Positions 1 to 8,215 of a stretch of 26,364 bases of DNA are shown here, piece by piece. Under the pieces are notes generated by a model. The model did no database searches. It was not told the origin of the DNA and saw only the letters and a program-made list of their open reading frames with translations. A program made the position numbers and the translations under genes. The stretch lies in assembly GCA_015663855.1 (NCBI GenBank), contig DQRJ01000152.1, forward strand, positions 1-26,364, in the 5' to 3' direction. Positions within the stretch are counted from its first letter, which is position 1. The number at the start of each line of letters is the position of its first letter. This DNA is from Flavobacteriales bacterium (GTDB lineage: Bacteria; Bacteroidota; Bacteroidia; Flavobacteriales_D; Sanyastnellaceae).

Positions 1-24
1 AATACTAGCCCATAAATAGTAAAG

Positions 25-1620
25 GTGAAGAATAGAGTGAAGTACATATTCCTAGTTTTTAGTTTTCTTGGAGCGTATAACTCTTGGGGGCAGCTTTCAC
101 CTGGCGATTTGTCAGAAGCTCATAAACACCTTGAGGGGGTGGGGAACTGTACGGAATGTCACATTTTAGGGAGTCAAGTGAGTGATGACAAATGTTTGGA
201 CTGTCATAAAGAAATTCAAACTTTAATTGATGCGGACAGAGGGTATCACGTAAGTGTAGAAGTTGAGGGGAAGAGTTGTGTGATTTGTCATAGTGAACAT
301 CATGGCAGAGGTTTCGATTTGTTCAGGCTTGATGAAGACAAGTTCGATCATGACCTTGCAGATTATAAATTAGAGGGAGAGCACTGGATAATTGACTGTC
401 GTGAATGCCATAAACCAGAAAATATTGCAAGTGAAGAGATAAGGAAGCTAAGCGACACTTATTTAGGACTCGAAGAAGACTGTTTAAGCTGTCATACCGA
501 TTTTCATCAGGAAACTCTTGGTGAAGATTGTAAAGAGTGTCACAATTTCACAAAATGGGATCCCGCAAAGTTTTTCGATCACAAAGACGCTGAGTACCAA
601 CTTCTAGGCGCTCACAAAGAGGTGGATTGCATAGAGTGCCATAAAAAAACGATTAGAAACGAGGAGGAGTTTCAACAGTTCACAGATATTGAATTCAAAC
701 TCTGTACCGACTGTCACGATAATCCTCATAACAGTAGCTTTAGCACGAACTGTACCGAGTGCCACAACGAAATAAGTTGGAGTAATTTGAACTCGAGCGC
801 TGGATTTAATCACGACATGACGGATTATCCTCTTACTGGAGAACACATAGGTGTTGATTGTAAAGAGTGCCACACGTCAGGAAATAACACGAATAGTTTA
901 GAGTACGAGCTATGTAAAAATTGCCACGACGATTATCATAACGAGCAGTTTACTAGCATAAAGCCAGAATTAGACTGTAACGATTGTCACACACTTGATC
1001 AACCGTTTACAAGGACGATATACGGCCTGGCAGAACATCAAGAGTCAGACTTTAAGCTCGAAGGAGCGCATATTGCGACACCGTGTTTCGTTTGTCACGT
1101 TGATGAGTCGAGTGATAGGTGGGAGTTTAGAGATATAGGAGAGGATTGTGTAGACTGTCACGACGACATTCATGAAGGTCTAATTAATGAATCGTACTAC
1201 CCGGAATCTAATTGTGCAATTTGTCATTCTTCTGATATTTGGTCAGATATCGATTTCGATCACTCTACGACGGACTGGGATTTAGAGGGGGGACACATCG
1301 AAGTTAGTTGCCGTGAGTGTCATTTTTCTGAAATCGATGAAAGCCAAGAGTTCGAGGGGAAAAGTACTAATTGTTCGAGTTGTCATGAAGATGAGCATAG
1401 CGGGCAGTTTGATCTAGTAGGTGATTGTAATGAATGTCATACCACTGAAAAGGGGTGGGAAGCAACATTGTTCAATCATAATGAAACAGTTTTCCCGTTA
1501 GAGGGTAAACATAAAGATGTAGATTGCTTAGAGTGTCACACGGCGCGGTTCTACGATCAGAATGATGAAAGTGTGAATTATAAAATTGAAAGATTTGAAT
1601 GTATAGATTGTCATCAATAG
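25..1620 (+). CDS. Periplasmic/exported 20-heme c-type cytochrome
   Basis: A 531-residue exported protein with an N-terminal signal peptide (hydrophobic residues about 7-20, likely cut after SWG) and 20 CxxCH heme-attachment motifs, so it should be an electron carrier outside the cytoplasm. Six triheme units run from heme 2 to heme 19, about 55-75 residues each. Each has the order CxxCH-x-D-x-H, then DCxxCH, then F-x-H near Y/F-x-L-x-G-x-H and a third CxxCH. The extra histidines (D-x-H, F-x-H, G-x-H) give about one spare His per heme, which fits bis-histidine ligation as in cytochrome c3/c7-type proteins. The protein ends right after the twentieth motif (CIDCHQ). The start is GTG at 25 because an in-frame stop sits at 13-15. 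It overlaps the next cytochrome gene by 22 bases. Substrate and redox partner are unknown. CxxCK motifs are absent. Confidence 0.93.
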   Translation: MKNRVKYIFLVFSFLGAYNSWGQLSPGDLSEAHKHLEGVGNCTECHILGSQVSDDKCLDCHKEIQTLIDADRGYHVSVEVEGKSCVICHSEHHGRGFDLFRLDEDKFDHDLADYKLEGEHWIIDCRECHKPENIASEEIRKLSDTYLGLEEDCLSCHTDFHQETLGEDCKECHNFTKWDPAKFFDHKDAEYQLLGAHKEVDCIECHKKTIRNEEEFQQFTDIEFKLCTDCHDNPHNSSFSTNCTECHNEISWSNLNSSAGFNHDMTDYPLTGEHIGVDCKECHTSGNNTNSLEYELCKNCHDDYHNEQFTSIKPELDCNDCHTLDQPFTRTIYGLAEHQESDFKLEGAHIATPCFVCHVDESSDRWEFRDIGEDCVDCHDDIHEGLINESYYPESNCAICHSSDIWSDIDFDHSTTDWDLEGGHIEVSCRECHFSEIDESQEFEGKSTNCSSCHEDEHSGQFDLVGDCNECHTTEKGWEATLFNHNETVFPLEGKHKDVDCLECHTARFYDQNDESVNYKIERFECIDCHQ

Positions 1621-2618
1621 TATATGTTTTACTCGTGGGGGCAGGTCTTTCAGCCCAAACTCCCCATGGCGCTTCTCTCACCATAGCGTGTGAGGATTGT
1701 CACAATACTGGTGGATGGGAGTTTATAGGCGAGGGGGCGAGATTTGCGCATGACAATGTCGGGTTCGAGTTAAAGTTGAGTCATTTGGAGGCCGATTGTA
1801 AGAGTTGTCATTCAACTTTAGTGTTCGATGAGGCAGAATCTAGTTGTATTTCGTGTCATGATGATATGCATAGTATGTCTGTGGGCGATGATTGTATTAG
1901 GTGTCACGATGAAAGAAACTGGCTTGTCGATAATATTCCAGAGCTTCATGAAATAAATGGCTTCCCGCTTTTAGGACAGCACAGATTGATTTCTTGCTCT
2001 GAGTGTCATTTGTCGGAAAGTAATTTAAGGTGGGATTGGATAGGCAGTGATTGTACAACTTGTCATATTGAAGATTACCATGCTACTTCAGCTCCGAATC
2101 ATATTCAGTTAGGATTCTCATTAGAGTGTGTAGAATGTCATAGTCCAGCTTCTCAATCTTGGGGAGTAACAGAGAGTTTCCACCTTTTCTTCCCTTTGGA
2201 AGGTAAGCACGATATAAATGATTGTGCAGCATGTCATTTGGGAGAAAGTTACTCAAATGCATCCCCCGAGTGTGTGTCTTGTCATGAGGATGATTTCTTT
2301 GCTACGACATCTCCGAATCACCTTGCATTAAATTTTGGAACAGATTGCACTATGTGTCACATAGGAGATTCATGGGGTCAAGCAAACTTTAATCTTCACG
2401 ACGACCTGTATTTCCCTATCTTTTCTGGAAAGCATGAAGGGGAGTGGGATACTTGTACCGACTGTCATTTAGGCGGGAACTTCACCTCATTCAGCTGTAT
2501 AGATTGCCATGAACATAATGATCAGCAAGATCTGACAAATGAACATGATGGCGAGGATGATTTCGTTTACGAAAGTGAAGCCTGTTTCTTCTGCCACCCT
2601 ACAGGCGAAGAGGATTAA
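1599..2618 (+). CDS. Exported 13-heme c-type cytochrome
   Basis: A 339-residue protein with a signal peptide (MYRLSSIVYVLLVGAGLSAQ, probable cleavage after Ala-Gln or just before) and 13 CxxCH motifs. It uses the same repeat grammar as the upstream cytochrome: F-x-H, then F-x-L-x-G-x-H, then CxxCH, with the variants FPLLGQH, FPLEGKH and FPIFSGKH. The two proteins therefore belong to one family and probably act together; the pair carries 33 hemes. The ATG at 1599 lies inside the last heme codons of the upstream gene, so translation is probably coupled. The C-terminus is acidic (many Asp/Glu and His), with the last heme motif CFFCH near the end. It is followed four bases later by the beta-barrel gene. 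The exact redox function cannot be read from the sequence. Confidence 0.92.
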   Translation: MYRLSSIVYVLLVGAGLSAQTPHGASLTIACEDCHNTGGWEFIGEGARFAHDNVGFELKLSHLEADCKSCHSTLVFDEAESSCISCHDDMHSMSVGDDCIRCHDERNWLVDNIPELHEINGFPLLGQHRLISCSECHLSESNLRWDWIGSDCTTCHIEDYHATSAPNHIQLGFSLECVECHSPASQSWGVTESFHLFFPLEGKHDINDCAACHLGESYSNASPECVSCHEDDFFATTSPNHLALNFGTDCTMCHIGDSWGQANFNLHDDLYFPIFSGKHEGEWDTCTDCHLGGNFTSFSCIDCHEHNDQQDLTNEHDGEDDFVYESEACFFCHPTGEED

Positions 2619-2622
2619 GCCC

Positions 2623-4164
2623 ATGAGGAATTTAATTCTGTTTTCCTTGATACTAGCTCTGGGAGTATTGAGTTCATACACTTCTTTAGCCCAAACCGAG
2701 GTTGGTGAGGTTAGTTTCGTAACCTCACAAAATGTATATCTCAAGTTCAATTCCACGGAGTTGATGACAGAAGGTGATACTATTTATATAGTGGTTGACG
2801 AGATAGAGATTCCATGTCTAAGGCTATTAGAAAAGTCGTCTATTTCTTGTGTTTCTGAAGTGATAGGAGGGTGTGATGTAGAAAAAGGTCAGAGTGTTAT
2901 TTATCATACTCGACTTAAGAAGGCTGATGAGTCAGATAAAAATGAAGACCTGTTTTCGGAATCGGGCGAGGTAGATATTTCGGTTGAAGAAGCTGAACAA
3001 GAAGTAGGATCGGTGTATAACCGTCAAGAAATTAACGGGAGAGCATCGTTTTCGAATAATATGACTTGGGGTTATAATGAGTCAAACTCTAAGAGGGTAG
3101 CTCGACTGGCACTCGATGTAGTGAACATATTGGACTCTAAATTTTCTTTCCAGAGTTATTCTAATATTAGGAATAATAACAACCCGAGTATCAATATCCA
3201 CGAGGCGCTTTTGAGTTATAATCTGGACTCTAGTATGACTATTAGCTTGGGGCGCGAGATAAATAGGAGAATGTACTCCTTGGGGGCTACAGATGGATTG
3301 CATGCAGAGAAAAGGTTCCGTAGATCGTTTGTGAGTTTGGTAGTGGGAAGTAGACCTGACACTTACGACTATTCTCTAAACACGAAGTTATTCCAGTACG
3401 GTGTTTGTGCGGGGATTTTTCATAATAAAGCTCAGTCGAGTACCACTTCCATCGGTTTCATAGACCAAACAAACCAAAGCTTCATTGACCGACGTTACGC
3501 GTTTTTACAGCATAATAGTCGTATTGGAAACAATGTAAGTATCTACGCAAGTGCAGAAGTAGACCTATACAACTCGGCTCGTCTCAGACTTCTATATACG
3601 TCAGTTAGTTATAGAGTTAGTGAGAAGTTGAGGTTGTCTGCGTCAGTTAATTTACGGAAGAATTTAATTTTGTATGAATCGTTTAGTGAAGATTTGGTGT
3701 CTTTACTAGCGAACGATCCATTGAAGAGCAGTATAAGATTTCGTGCAAACTATAAAATCTCGAATGCAATCTACAGCGGTGCAAGCATTAGCATTCGTCG
3801 TCAAGAAAATGGAGAGAATAACTTTTCTAACCTCGGGGGGTACCTAAATTTCTCGAACTTCTTAGGAGGACGATTAAGTAACTCCTTTTCGATTAACCGC
3901 AACGATTACTTCCAGTATTACTCGATTTCGTCAAGATATACACGTCGATTCTTCGACTCTAAGCTCGATATATCTCCTAATGCGCGATTCCTTCTGTATT
4001 CGTACCAAAGTTTCAACATTGATCCCTTTAAACAGCTTTATGTAGGTGTCGATTCCGACTACTCTGTTAAAGAAGGTTTAAGTGTTAGCGCTTTGTATGA
4101 TTTTTCGGCTAGAAGTGGTGTGCCATTTCATAGATTTACAGTCAGAATCCTACAGCGCTTTTAA
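2623..4164 (+). CDS. Outer-membrane beta-barrel protein with N-terminal SH3-like region
   Basis: A 513-residue exported protein. I start it at the ATG at 2623 because this gives a clean signal peptide (MRNLILFSLILALGVLSSY, ending near SLAQ); the frame is open further upstream, but only inside the preceding gene. Residues about 25-95 form a small beta-rich region with three cysteines (IPCLRLL, ISCVSEV, GGCDVE) that resembles an SH3-like domain. An acidic linker follows to about residue 140. From about residue 145 to the end there are alternating hydrophobic/polar strands rich in Tyr, Ser, Arg and Asn, closing with FTVRILQRF, the terminal aromatic expected of an outer-membrane barrel. I do not recognise a named family. 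Because it sits between two multiheme cytochromes and a cytochrome synthetase, it may be the porin part of a porin-cytochrome conduit (MtrB-like in role, not clearly in sequence; no N-terminal CxxC). Confidence 0.75.
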   Translation: MRNLILFSLILALGVLSSYTSLAQTEVGEVSFVTSQNVYLKFNSTELMTEGDTIYIVVDEIEIPCLRLLEKSSISCVSEVIGGCDVEKGQSVIYHTRLKKADESDKNEDLFSESGEVDISVEEAEQEVGSVYNRQEINGRASFSNNMTWGYNESNSKRVARLALDVVNILDSKFSFQSYSNIRNNNNPSINIHEALLSYNLDSSMTISLGREINRRMYSLGATDGLHAEKRFRRSFVSLVVGSRPDTYDYSLNTKLFQYGVCAGIFHNKAQSSTTSIGFIDQTNQSFIDRRYAFLQHNSRIGNNVSIYASAEVDLYNSARLRLLYTSVSYRVSEKLRLSASVNLRKNLILYESFSEDLVSLLANDPLKSSIRFRANYKISNAIYSGASISIRRQENGENNFSNLGGYLNFSNFLGGRLSNSFSINRNDYFQYYSISSRYTRRFFDSKLDISPNARFLLYSYQSFNIDPFKQLYVGVDSDYSVKEGLSVSALYDFSARSGVPFHRFTVRILQRF

Positions 4165-4166
4165 TA

Positions 4167-4901
4167 ATGAAAATCACCATTTTTTCGGGCCTTTTTATTG
4201 CCTCACTAAGCATACTTATTTTGACGTCATGCTCAGATGACGCAAAAGTTGTAGATGCAGTTTCAAATAGTGAGAGTAGCGCGGTATCAAACGCGTCCAC
4301 TGGAATTTTTTCAGGGAAGTCACTCGATAGTTCAAAGAGGAAATCGTATAAAGTTTCTATACTAGAGATAAGACAAGCATCTAAGTATTCGTATTTAAAA
4401 GTTGAGGGGGAGGGAGACGGTCTAAGTGAAGGAAACCCTTATTGGATAGCGACATTGAGGGGAGATTTTCAAGTAGGCGACGAGTATGTCTATACAGGGA
4501 GGTTGCTTAAGAGTAAATTTCAGAGTAAAGAGTTGGGAGAGGTGTTCGACATGATTTATTTGGTCTCATTTATTGAGGAAATTAGTGGCGGAAGTCCTAT
4601 TGTTGCGACTGTTGAGGGTGTGGTGAGTATCTCAGATGTTGTCACTGATCCGATGAAATATGCAGGGACTATTGTAAGAGTTCATGGCCAAATAACGAAG
4701 GTTAACGAGAGCATTATGGACAGAAATTGGATTCATCTAAAAGATGGAACGGCTGACGATTATGATTTCGTGCTTACTTCTAAGGTAAGTGTTCCCGTAG
4801 GACATTCAGTGACTTTCGAAGGGTTGATTACCACAGATAAGGATTTCGGAGCTGGATATATCTATGAGTTGATAATGGAGGATGCGGCCCCAATTCAATA
4901 A
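4167..4901 (+). CDS. Lipoprotein with C-terminal NrfJ-like OB-type domain
   Basis: A 244-residue predicted lipoprotein: hydrophobic leader followed by the lipobox LTSC with the acceptor cysteine at residue 22 (…LILTSCSDD…), then a Ser/Ala-rich linker. Residues about 45-140 and 145-244 look like two successive small beta-barrel (OB-like) domains. The second contains GTIVRVHGQITKVN, then DRNWIHLKDGT, and ends with KDFGAGYIYEL. From memory this pattern matches the domain found in NrfJ-related proteins, encoded beside the CcsBA-type synthetase NrfI in some Epsilonproteobacteria; the family assignment is an inference. It starts two bases after the barrel gene stops and precedes the cytochrome synthetase by 23 bases, so a role in cytochrome maturation or assembly of the conduit is plausible. 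No heme motif is present. Confidence 0.7.
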   Translation: MKITIFSGLFIASLSILILTSCSDDAKVVDAVSNSESSAVSNASTGIFSGKSLDSSKRKSYKVSILEIRQASKYSYLKVEGEGDGLSEGNPYWIATLRGDFQVGDEYVYTGRLLKSKFQSKELGEVFDMIYLVSFIEEISGGSPIVATVEGVVSISDVVTDPMKYAGTIVRVHGQITKVNESIMDRNWIHLKDGTADDYDFVLTSKVSVPVGHSVTFEGLITTDKDFGAGYIYELIMEDAAPIQ

Positions 4902-4924
4902 TTGATAAATAGTTAATAATCAAG

Positions 4925-7900
4925 ATGATTAAGAAAATATTTAGTACATCAGCTGCTGGATTTTACATACTGGTATTCGCTACGTCTATCGGTATAGCGA
5001 CTTTTATTGAGAATGATTTCGGAACGAGTTCAGCTATGAAACTCGTGTATCAGGCCTGGTGGTTTGAGCTTTTACTCACGCTTTTCAGTATCACCTTGGT
5101 TGTTAATGTCGTTAAGTTCAAGATGGTAAAACAAAAGAAGTGGGCTTTAGTCATTTTCCACTTGGCGATGGTTCTGATACTAATAGGCGCAGGAATTACT
5201 CGTTACTTCAGTTATGAAGGCACCATGCATATTCGTGAGGGGGACTCTTCTAACACCATCCTTTCCCGTGATACGTATTTGAATTTCCAGGCAACCAGTG
5301 ATGGGGATTTCTATGAATTTAGCGAACCAGTTCTTTTTTCATCTATAGGGAGTAATGCTTTTGACCAAAAATTCAATATTTCGGGTAAACTTGTTAATGT
5401 TGAAGTTCAGGACATTCTGCCAAACCCAGCGAATCTCTTAGTAGAGACAAATTCAACTGAAACGGGACAACCAATTCTGAAGATTGTGTTTGGTGGTAAT
5501 GATGGAAGGGAGGAGTTTTATCTTGGAGAAGGGGAGAGAAGAACGATTTTCGGAGTCAATTTCGACTTCAGCAAAGAGTTGTCAGATTCTTCTGTCGTTG
5601 ATTTTACAGAGTCACCTGCTGACATTAATGTTTATTACTCTGGTGATGAGTTATTCATTAAGTCTAAGACCGAAATGTCTGAGATGGTTATGATAACTCA
5701 GGCTCAATCTGTTTTGCCAGCGGGACGCATCCATCCTTTAAAGCTTAGGTCTTTTTACAATACTGGTGAAAAGGGGTTTGTGTTCGGAGATTTCGTTGCC
5801 TCTGGAGAGTTACAGCTTACAAGTACTGCTGTGAAATTGGAGAATAGTTCTATAGTTGGCGTGCACTTGAAAGTTTCAATAGATGATGAAGAGTTCGATA
5901 GGTATGTGTTCGGAAGAACTGGAGGAGAAGGCAGAGCGGAAATCTTTAAATCAGACGGTCTTGAATTTTCAGTTAGTTACGGAGCGAAGCGAATTAAGCT
6001 ACCCTTTAGTTTGTTCTTAAATGACTTTATTATGGATAGATATCCAGGAACGAATAGTCCTGCCTCTTATGCCAGTGAAGTGACGCTTATAGACGATAGA
6101 TCGAATATTCGTGAAGATCATAGAATTTATATGAATCACATTCTCGATCATGGAGGCTTCAGGTTTTTTCAATCTTCTTTCGATCAAGACGAACTTGGAA
6201 CGTACTTAAGTGTGAATCACGATTATTGGGGGACCCTCATAACCTACATCGCTTACGCACTATTTACTCTCGGTCTTATCATGGTTTTCTTCAGTAAGTA
6301 TACACGTTTCTCTCAACTGTCGAGAAAGTTGAAGACTCTTCAAGACAAAAGATTTGTCGTTATTGCGATGCTTTCTGTATCGTGTTTCGCGTCTCCTAAC
6401 TTCACTCAAACTGTAAACGCTCAGGAATCGCCCATAGCTCCAGAGTTGAGCTACGTAGGGGATAGCCATGCTGAACTTTTTAATACTGCAATAGTCCAGG
6501 ACTTTAAAGGACGAATGAAGCCAATGCAGACTTTGTCAAATGAGCTGCTTCGTAAAGTGCACGGTAAATCAAAATACCTAGGACATAATGCCAGTACTAC
6601 GGTTCTTTCCATGTATGGGGATGCTAAAGTTTGGTATGGAGCACCTATGATAAAGTTCGGAATGCACGAAGGGATATCAGATATCATAGGCGTTGCACCA
6701 GAAAACCTTGCTAGCTATAAAGACTTCTTCTTCGATGATGGAAGCTATAAACTCGGAAATGCGATTAGAAGTGCAAATGCTAAGCCTCCAATAGAGCGAG
6801 GAATGTACGAAAAGCAACTGCTCAAAGTTGACGAACGAGTTAATATCGTGGGAATGATTTTTGCGGGTAGTTTCTTTAAGGTTATACCTATCGAGAACGA
6901 TATCAATAATACTTGGATCGCTGAAACATCGCATCAACCTCAATCAGAAGTACCTACATCACCAGTTGCGGAAGCGTTTTTCAGCACTTACCGACGTGCA
7001 GTTTTCGACGCCATGAATGGAGGTAACTACGAACTTTGTGATCAAATCATCACAGAATTAAAGAGCTACCAAACCATTATCGGCGCAGCGGTAATACCGT
7101 CAGATATTAAGATCGCCACCGAGATAACATTGAACAATTCGAATGTGTTTAATCGTTTGGCATTGTTCTATTTCATGCTTGGAATATTATTTTTAATACT
7201 ATTGTTTTATTCTGTTTTCTTCCCTCAAGGGAACGCTTGGAAGTTTAGGGCAGCTCTTGTATTCCTTGTTGTTGTGGGTTTCTTATTCCACACTATGGGT
7301 TTAGGCGCGAGGTGGTATATCACGGGACGCGCACCTTGGAGTAACGGATATGAATCGATGATTTATATAGCTTGGACTTCGACGTTAGCGGGTTTAATTT
7401 TCACGAGAAAATCCCTAGGAGCTATGGCAGCCGCGATGGTGTTGGCTGGAGCCATTTTACTTATCGCTATGCTCAGTTATCTCGATCCGGAAATCACTCC
7501 TCTTGTTCCAGTTCTTAAATCTTACTGGCTCACTATCCACGTAAGTCTTATCGCTGGTTCATATGGATTCCTAATGCTTGGAGCGATTATAGGATTCATA
7601 AATCTCCTGATGTATCTAGTGTTAAGTGAGAAAAACAAATCTAACATCATCAAGATCATCAAGGAGATGACGCATATAAGTGAAATGACTTTGACGGGCG
7701 GGATTGTACTTCTTAGTGTCGGCACTTATTTAGGTGGGGTATGGGCAAACGAATCGTGGGGTAGATATTGGGGCTGGGACGCTAAGGAAACTTGGGCGCT
7801 CGTTTCGATCCTTGTATATGCGTTCATTCTGCATATGCGTCTTATCCCTGGACTCAAGAGCTTGTTTGCATACAACTTCGCCACTCTATTCGGACTTTCG

Positions 7901-8068
7901 TCAGTCATCATGACCTACTACGGTGTAAATTACTACCTGTCAGGCATGCACTCATACGCCGCTGGTGACCCCGTACCCATCCCTAATTGGGTGTACTACG
8001 CAGTTATTTTTATTACAATTACTAGTTTATTAGCTTACCTGAAGAAATTGAGACATAATATTAGTTGA
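4925..8068 (+). CDS. ccsBA: Fused CcsB-CcsA (ResB-ResC) cytochrome c synthetase
   Basis: A 1047-residue membrane protein that joins both halves of the System II cytochrome c maturation machine, which exports heme and attaches it to CxxCH cysteines. Residues 1-460 are ResB/CcsB: three membrane helices (about 10-27, 46-64, 73-91, with His79 in IFHLAM), the hallmark ITRYFSYEGTMHIREG, a long extracytoplasmic region and a fourth helix near 435-457. A hydrophobic stretch near 478 and an extracytoplasmic linker follow. From about 745 on it is CcsA, with several helices, FHTMGLGARW near 788, a conserved His in LTIHVSLIAG, and the tryptophan-rich WWD motif WGRYWGWDAKETWA near 945. It closes the cytochrome block and is the natural synthetase for the 33 hemes encoded upstream. 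Fused CcsBA is common in Bacteroidota and Epsilonproteobacteria; the fusion resembles NrfI in layout. Confidence 0.95.
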   Translation: MIKKIFSTSAAGFYILVFATSIGIATFIENDFGTSSAMKLVYQAWWFELLLTLFSITLVVNVVKFKMVKQKKWALVIFHLAMVLILIGAGITRYFSYEGTMHIREGDSSNTILSRDTYLNFQATSDGDFYEFSEPVLFSSIGSNAFDQKFNISGKLVNVEVQDILPNPANLLVETNSTETGQPILKIVFGGNDGREEFYLGEGERRTIFGVNFDFSKELSDSSVVDFTESPADINVYYSGDELFIKSKTEMSEMVMITQAQSVLPAGRIHPLKLRSFYNTGEKGFVFGDFVASGELQLTSTAVKLENSSIVGVHLKVSIDDEEFDRYVFGRTGGEGRAEIFKSDGLEFSVSYGAKRIKLPFSLFLNDFIMDRYPGTNSPASYASEVTLIDDRSNIREDHRIYMNHILDHGGFRFFQSSFDQDELGTYLSVNHDYWGTLITYIAYALFTLGLIMVFFSKYTRFSQLSRKLKTLQDKRFVVIAMLSVSCFASPNFTQTVNAQESPIAPELSYVGDSHAELFNTAIVQDFKGRMKPMQTLSNELLRKVHGKSKYLGHNASTTVLSMYGDAKVWYGAPMIKFGMHEGISDIIGVAPENLASYKDFFFDDGSYKLGNAIRSANAKPPIERGMYEKQLLKVDERVNIVGMIFAGSFFKVIPIENDINNTWIAETSHQPQSEVPTSPVAEAFFSTYRRAVFDAMNGGNYELCDQIITELKSYQTIIGAAVIPSDIKIATEITLNNSNVFNRLALFYFMLGILFLILLFYSVFFPQGNAWKFRAALVFLVVVGFLFHTMGLGARWYITGRAPWSNGYESMIYIAWTSTLAGLIFTRKSLGAMAAAMVLAGAILLIAMLSYLDPEITPLVPVLKSYWLTIHVSLIAGSYGFLMLGAIIGFINLLMYLVLSEKNKSNIIKIIKEMTHISEMTLTGGIVLLSVGTYLGGVWANESWGRYWGWDAKETWALVSILVYAFILHMRLIPGLKSLFAYNFATLFGLSSVIMTYYGVNYYLSGMHSYAAGDPVPIPNWVYYAVIFITITSLLAYLKKLRHNIS

Positions 8069-8202
8069 TTCATTAAAGGTTCCAAACTCAACAATATATT
8101 ATTACGTTATTAATTGGGCAGAACTTATTTTAAGAATTCAACACCTTATTAATAATGATGATTTTAAATATGAGATTTACGTAAGTTGTTCAAACAATAC
8201 AG

Positions 8203-8210
8203 TATTTTTG
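8203..8210 (+). promoter_or_regulatory. Candidate Bacteroidota -7 element for the hem operon
   Basis: TATTTTTG matches the Bacteroidota -7 consensus TAnnTTTG and lies only five bases before the hemA ATG at 8216. A TTG at 8186-8188 could be a -33 element, but its spacing to TA is 14 bases, shorter than usual, so the match is partial. If used, the mRNA would be leaderless or nearly so. The rest of the 147-base gap 8069-8215 is AT-rich. It holds two TTATTAAT copies (8107-8114 and 8146-8153, the second part of a perfect 10-base palindrome) but no hairpin with a U-run after ccsBA. Confidence 0.35.
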
Positions 8211-8215
8211 TTTAT

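Noticed and set aside
25..2618. CxxCK or long-spaced heme motifs that would need a special synthetase.
   Set aside because: All 33 motifs read CxxCH; none of the non-standard forms was found.
2539..2622. A 28-residue upstream extension of the beta-barrel gene.
   Set aside because: It lies inside the 13-heme gene and would put a hydrophilic stretch before a clear signal peptide; the ATG at 2623 is preferred.
2623..4164. Direct assignment of the barrel as MtrB/PioB.
   Set aside because: The N-terminal CxxC typical of MtrB is absent and the barrel is shorter; only the context is similar.
8186..8215. TTG start for hemA ten codons upstream.
   Set aside because: The added residues do not match the family and would overlap the candidate promoter; ATG 8216 gives the normal N-terminus.
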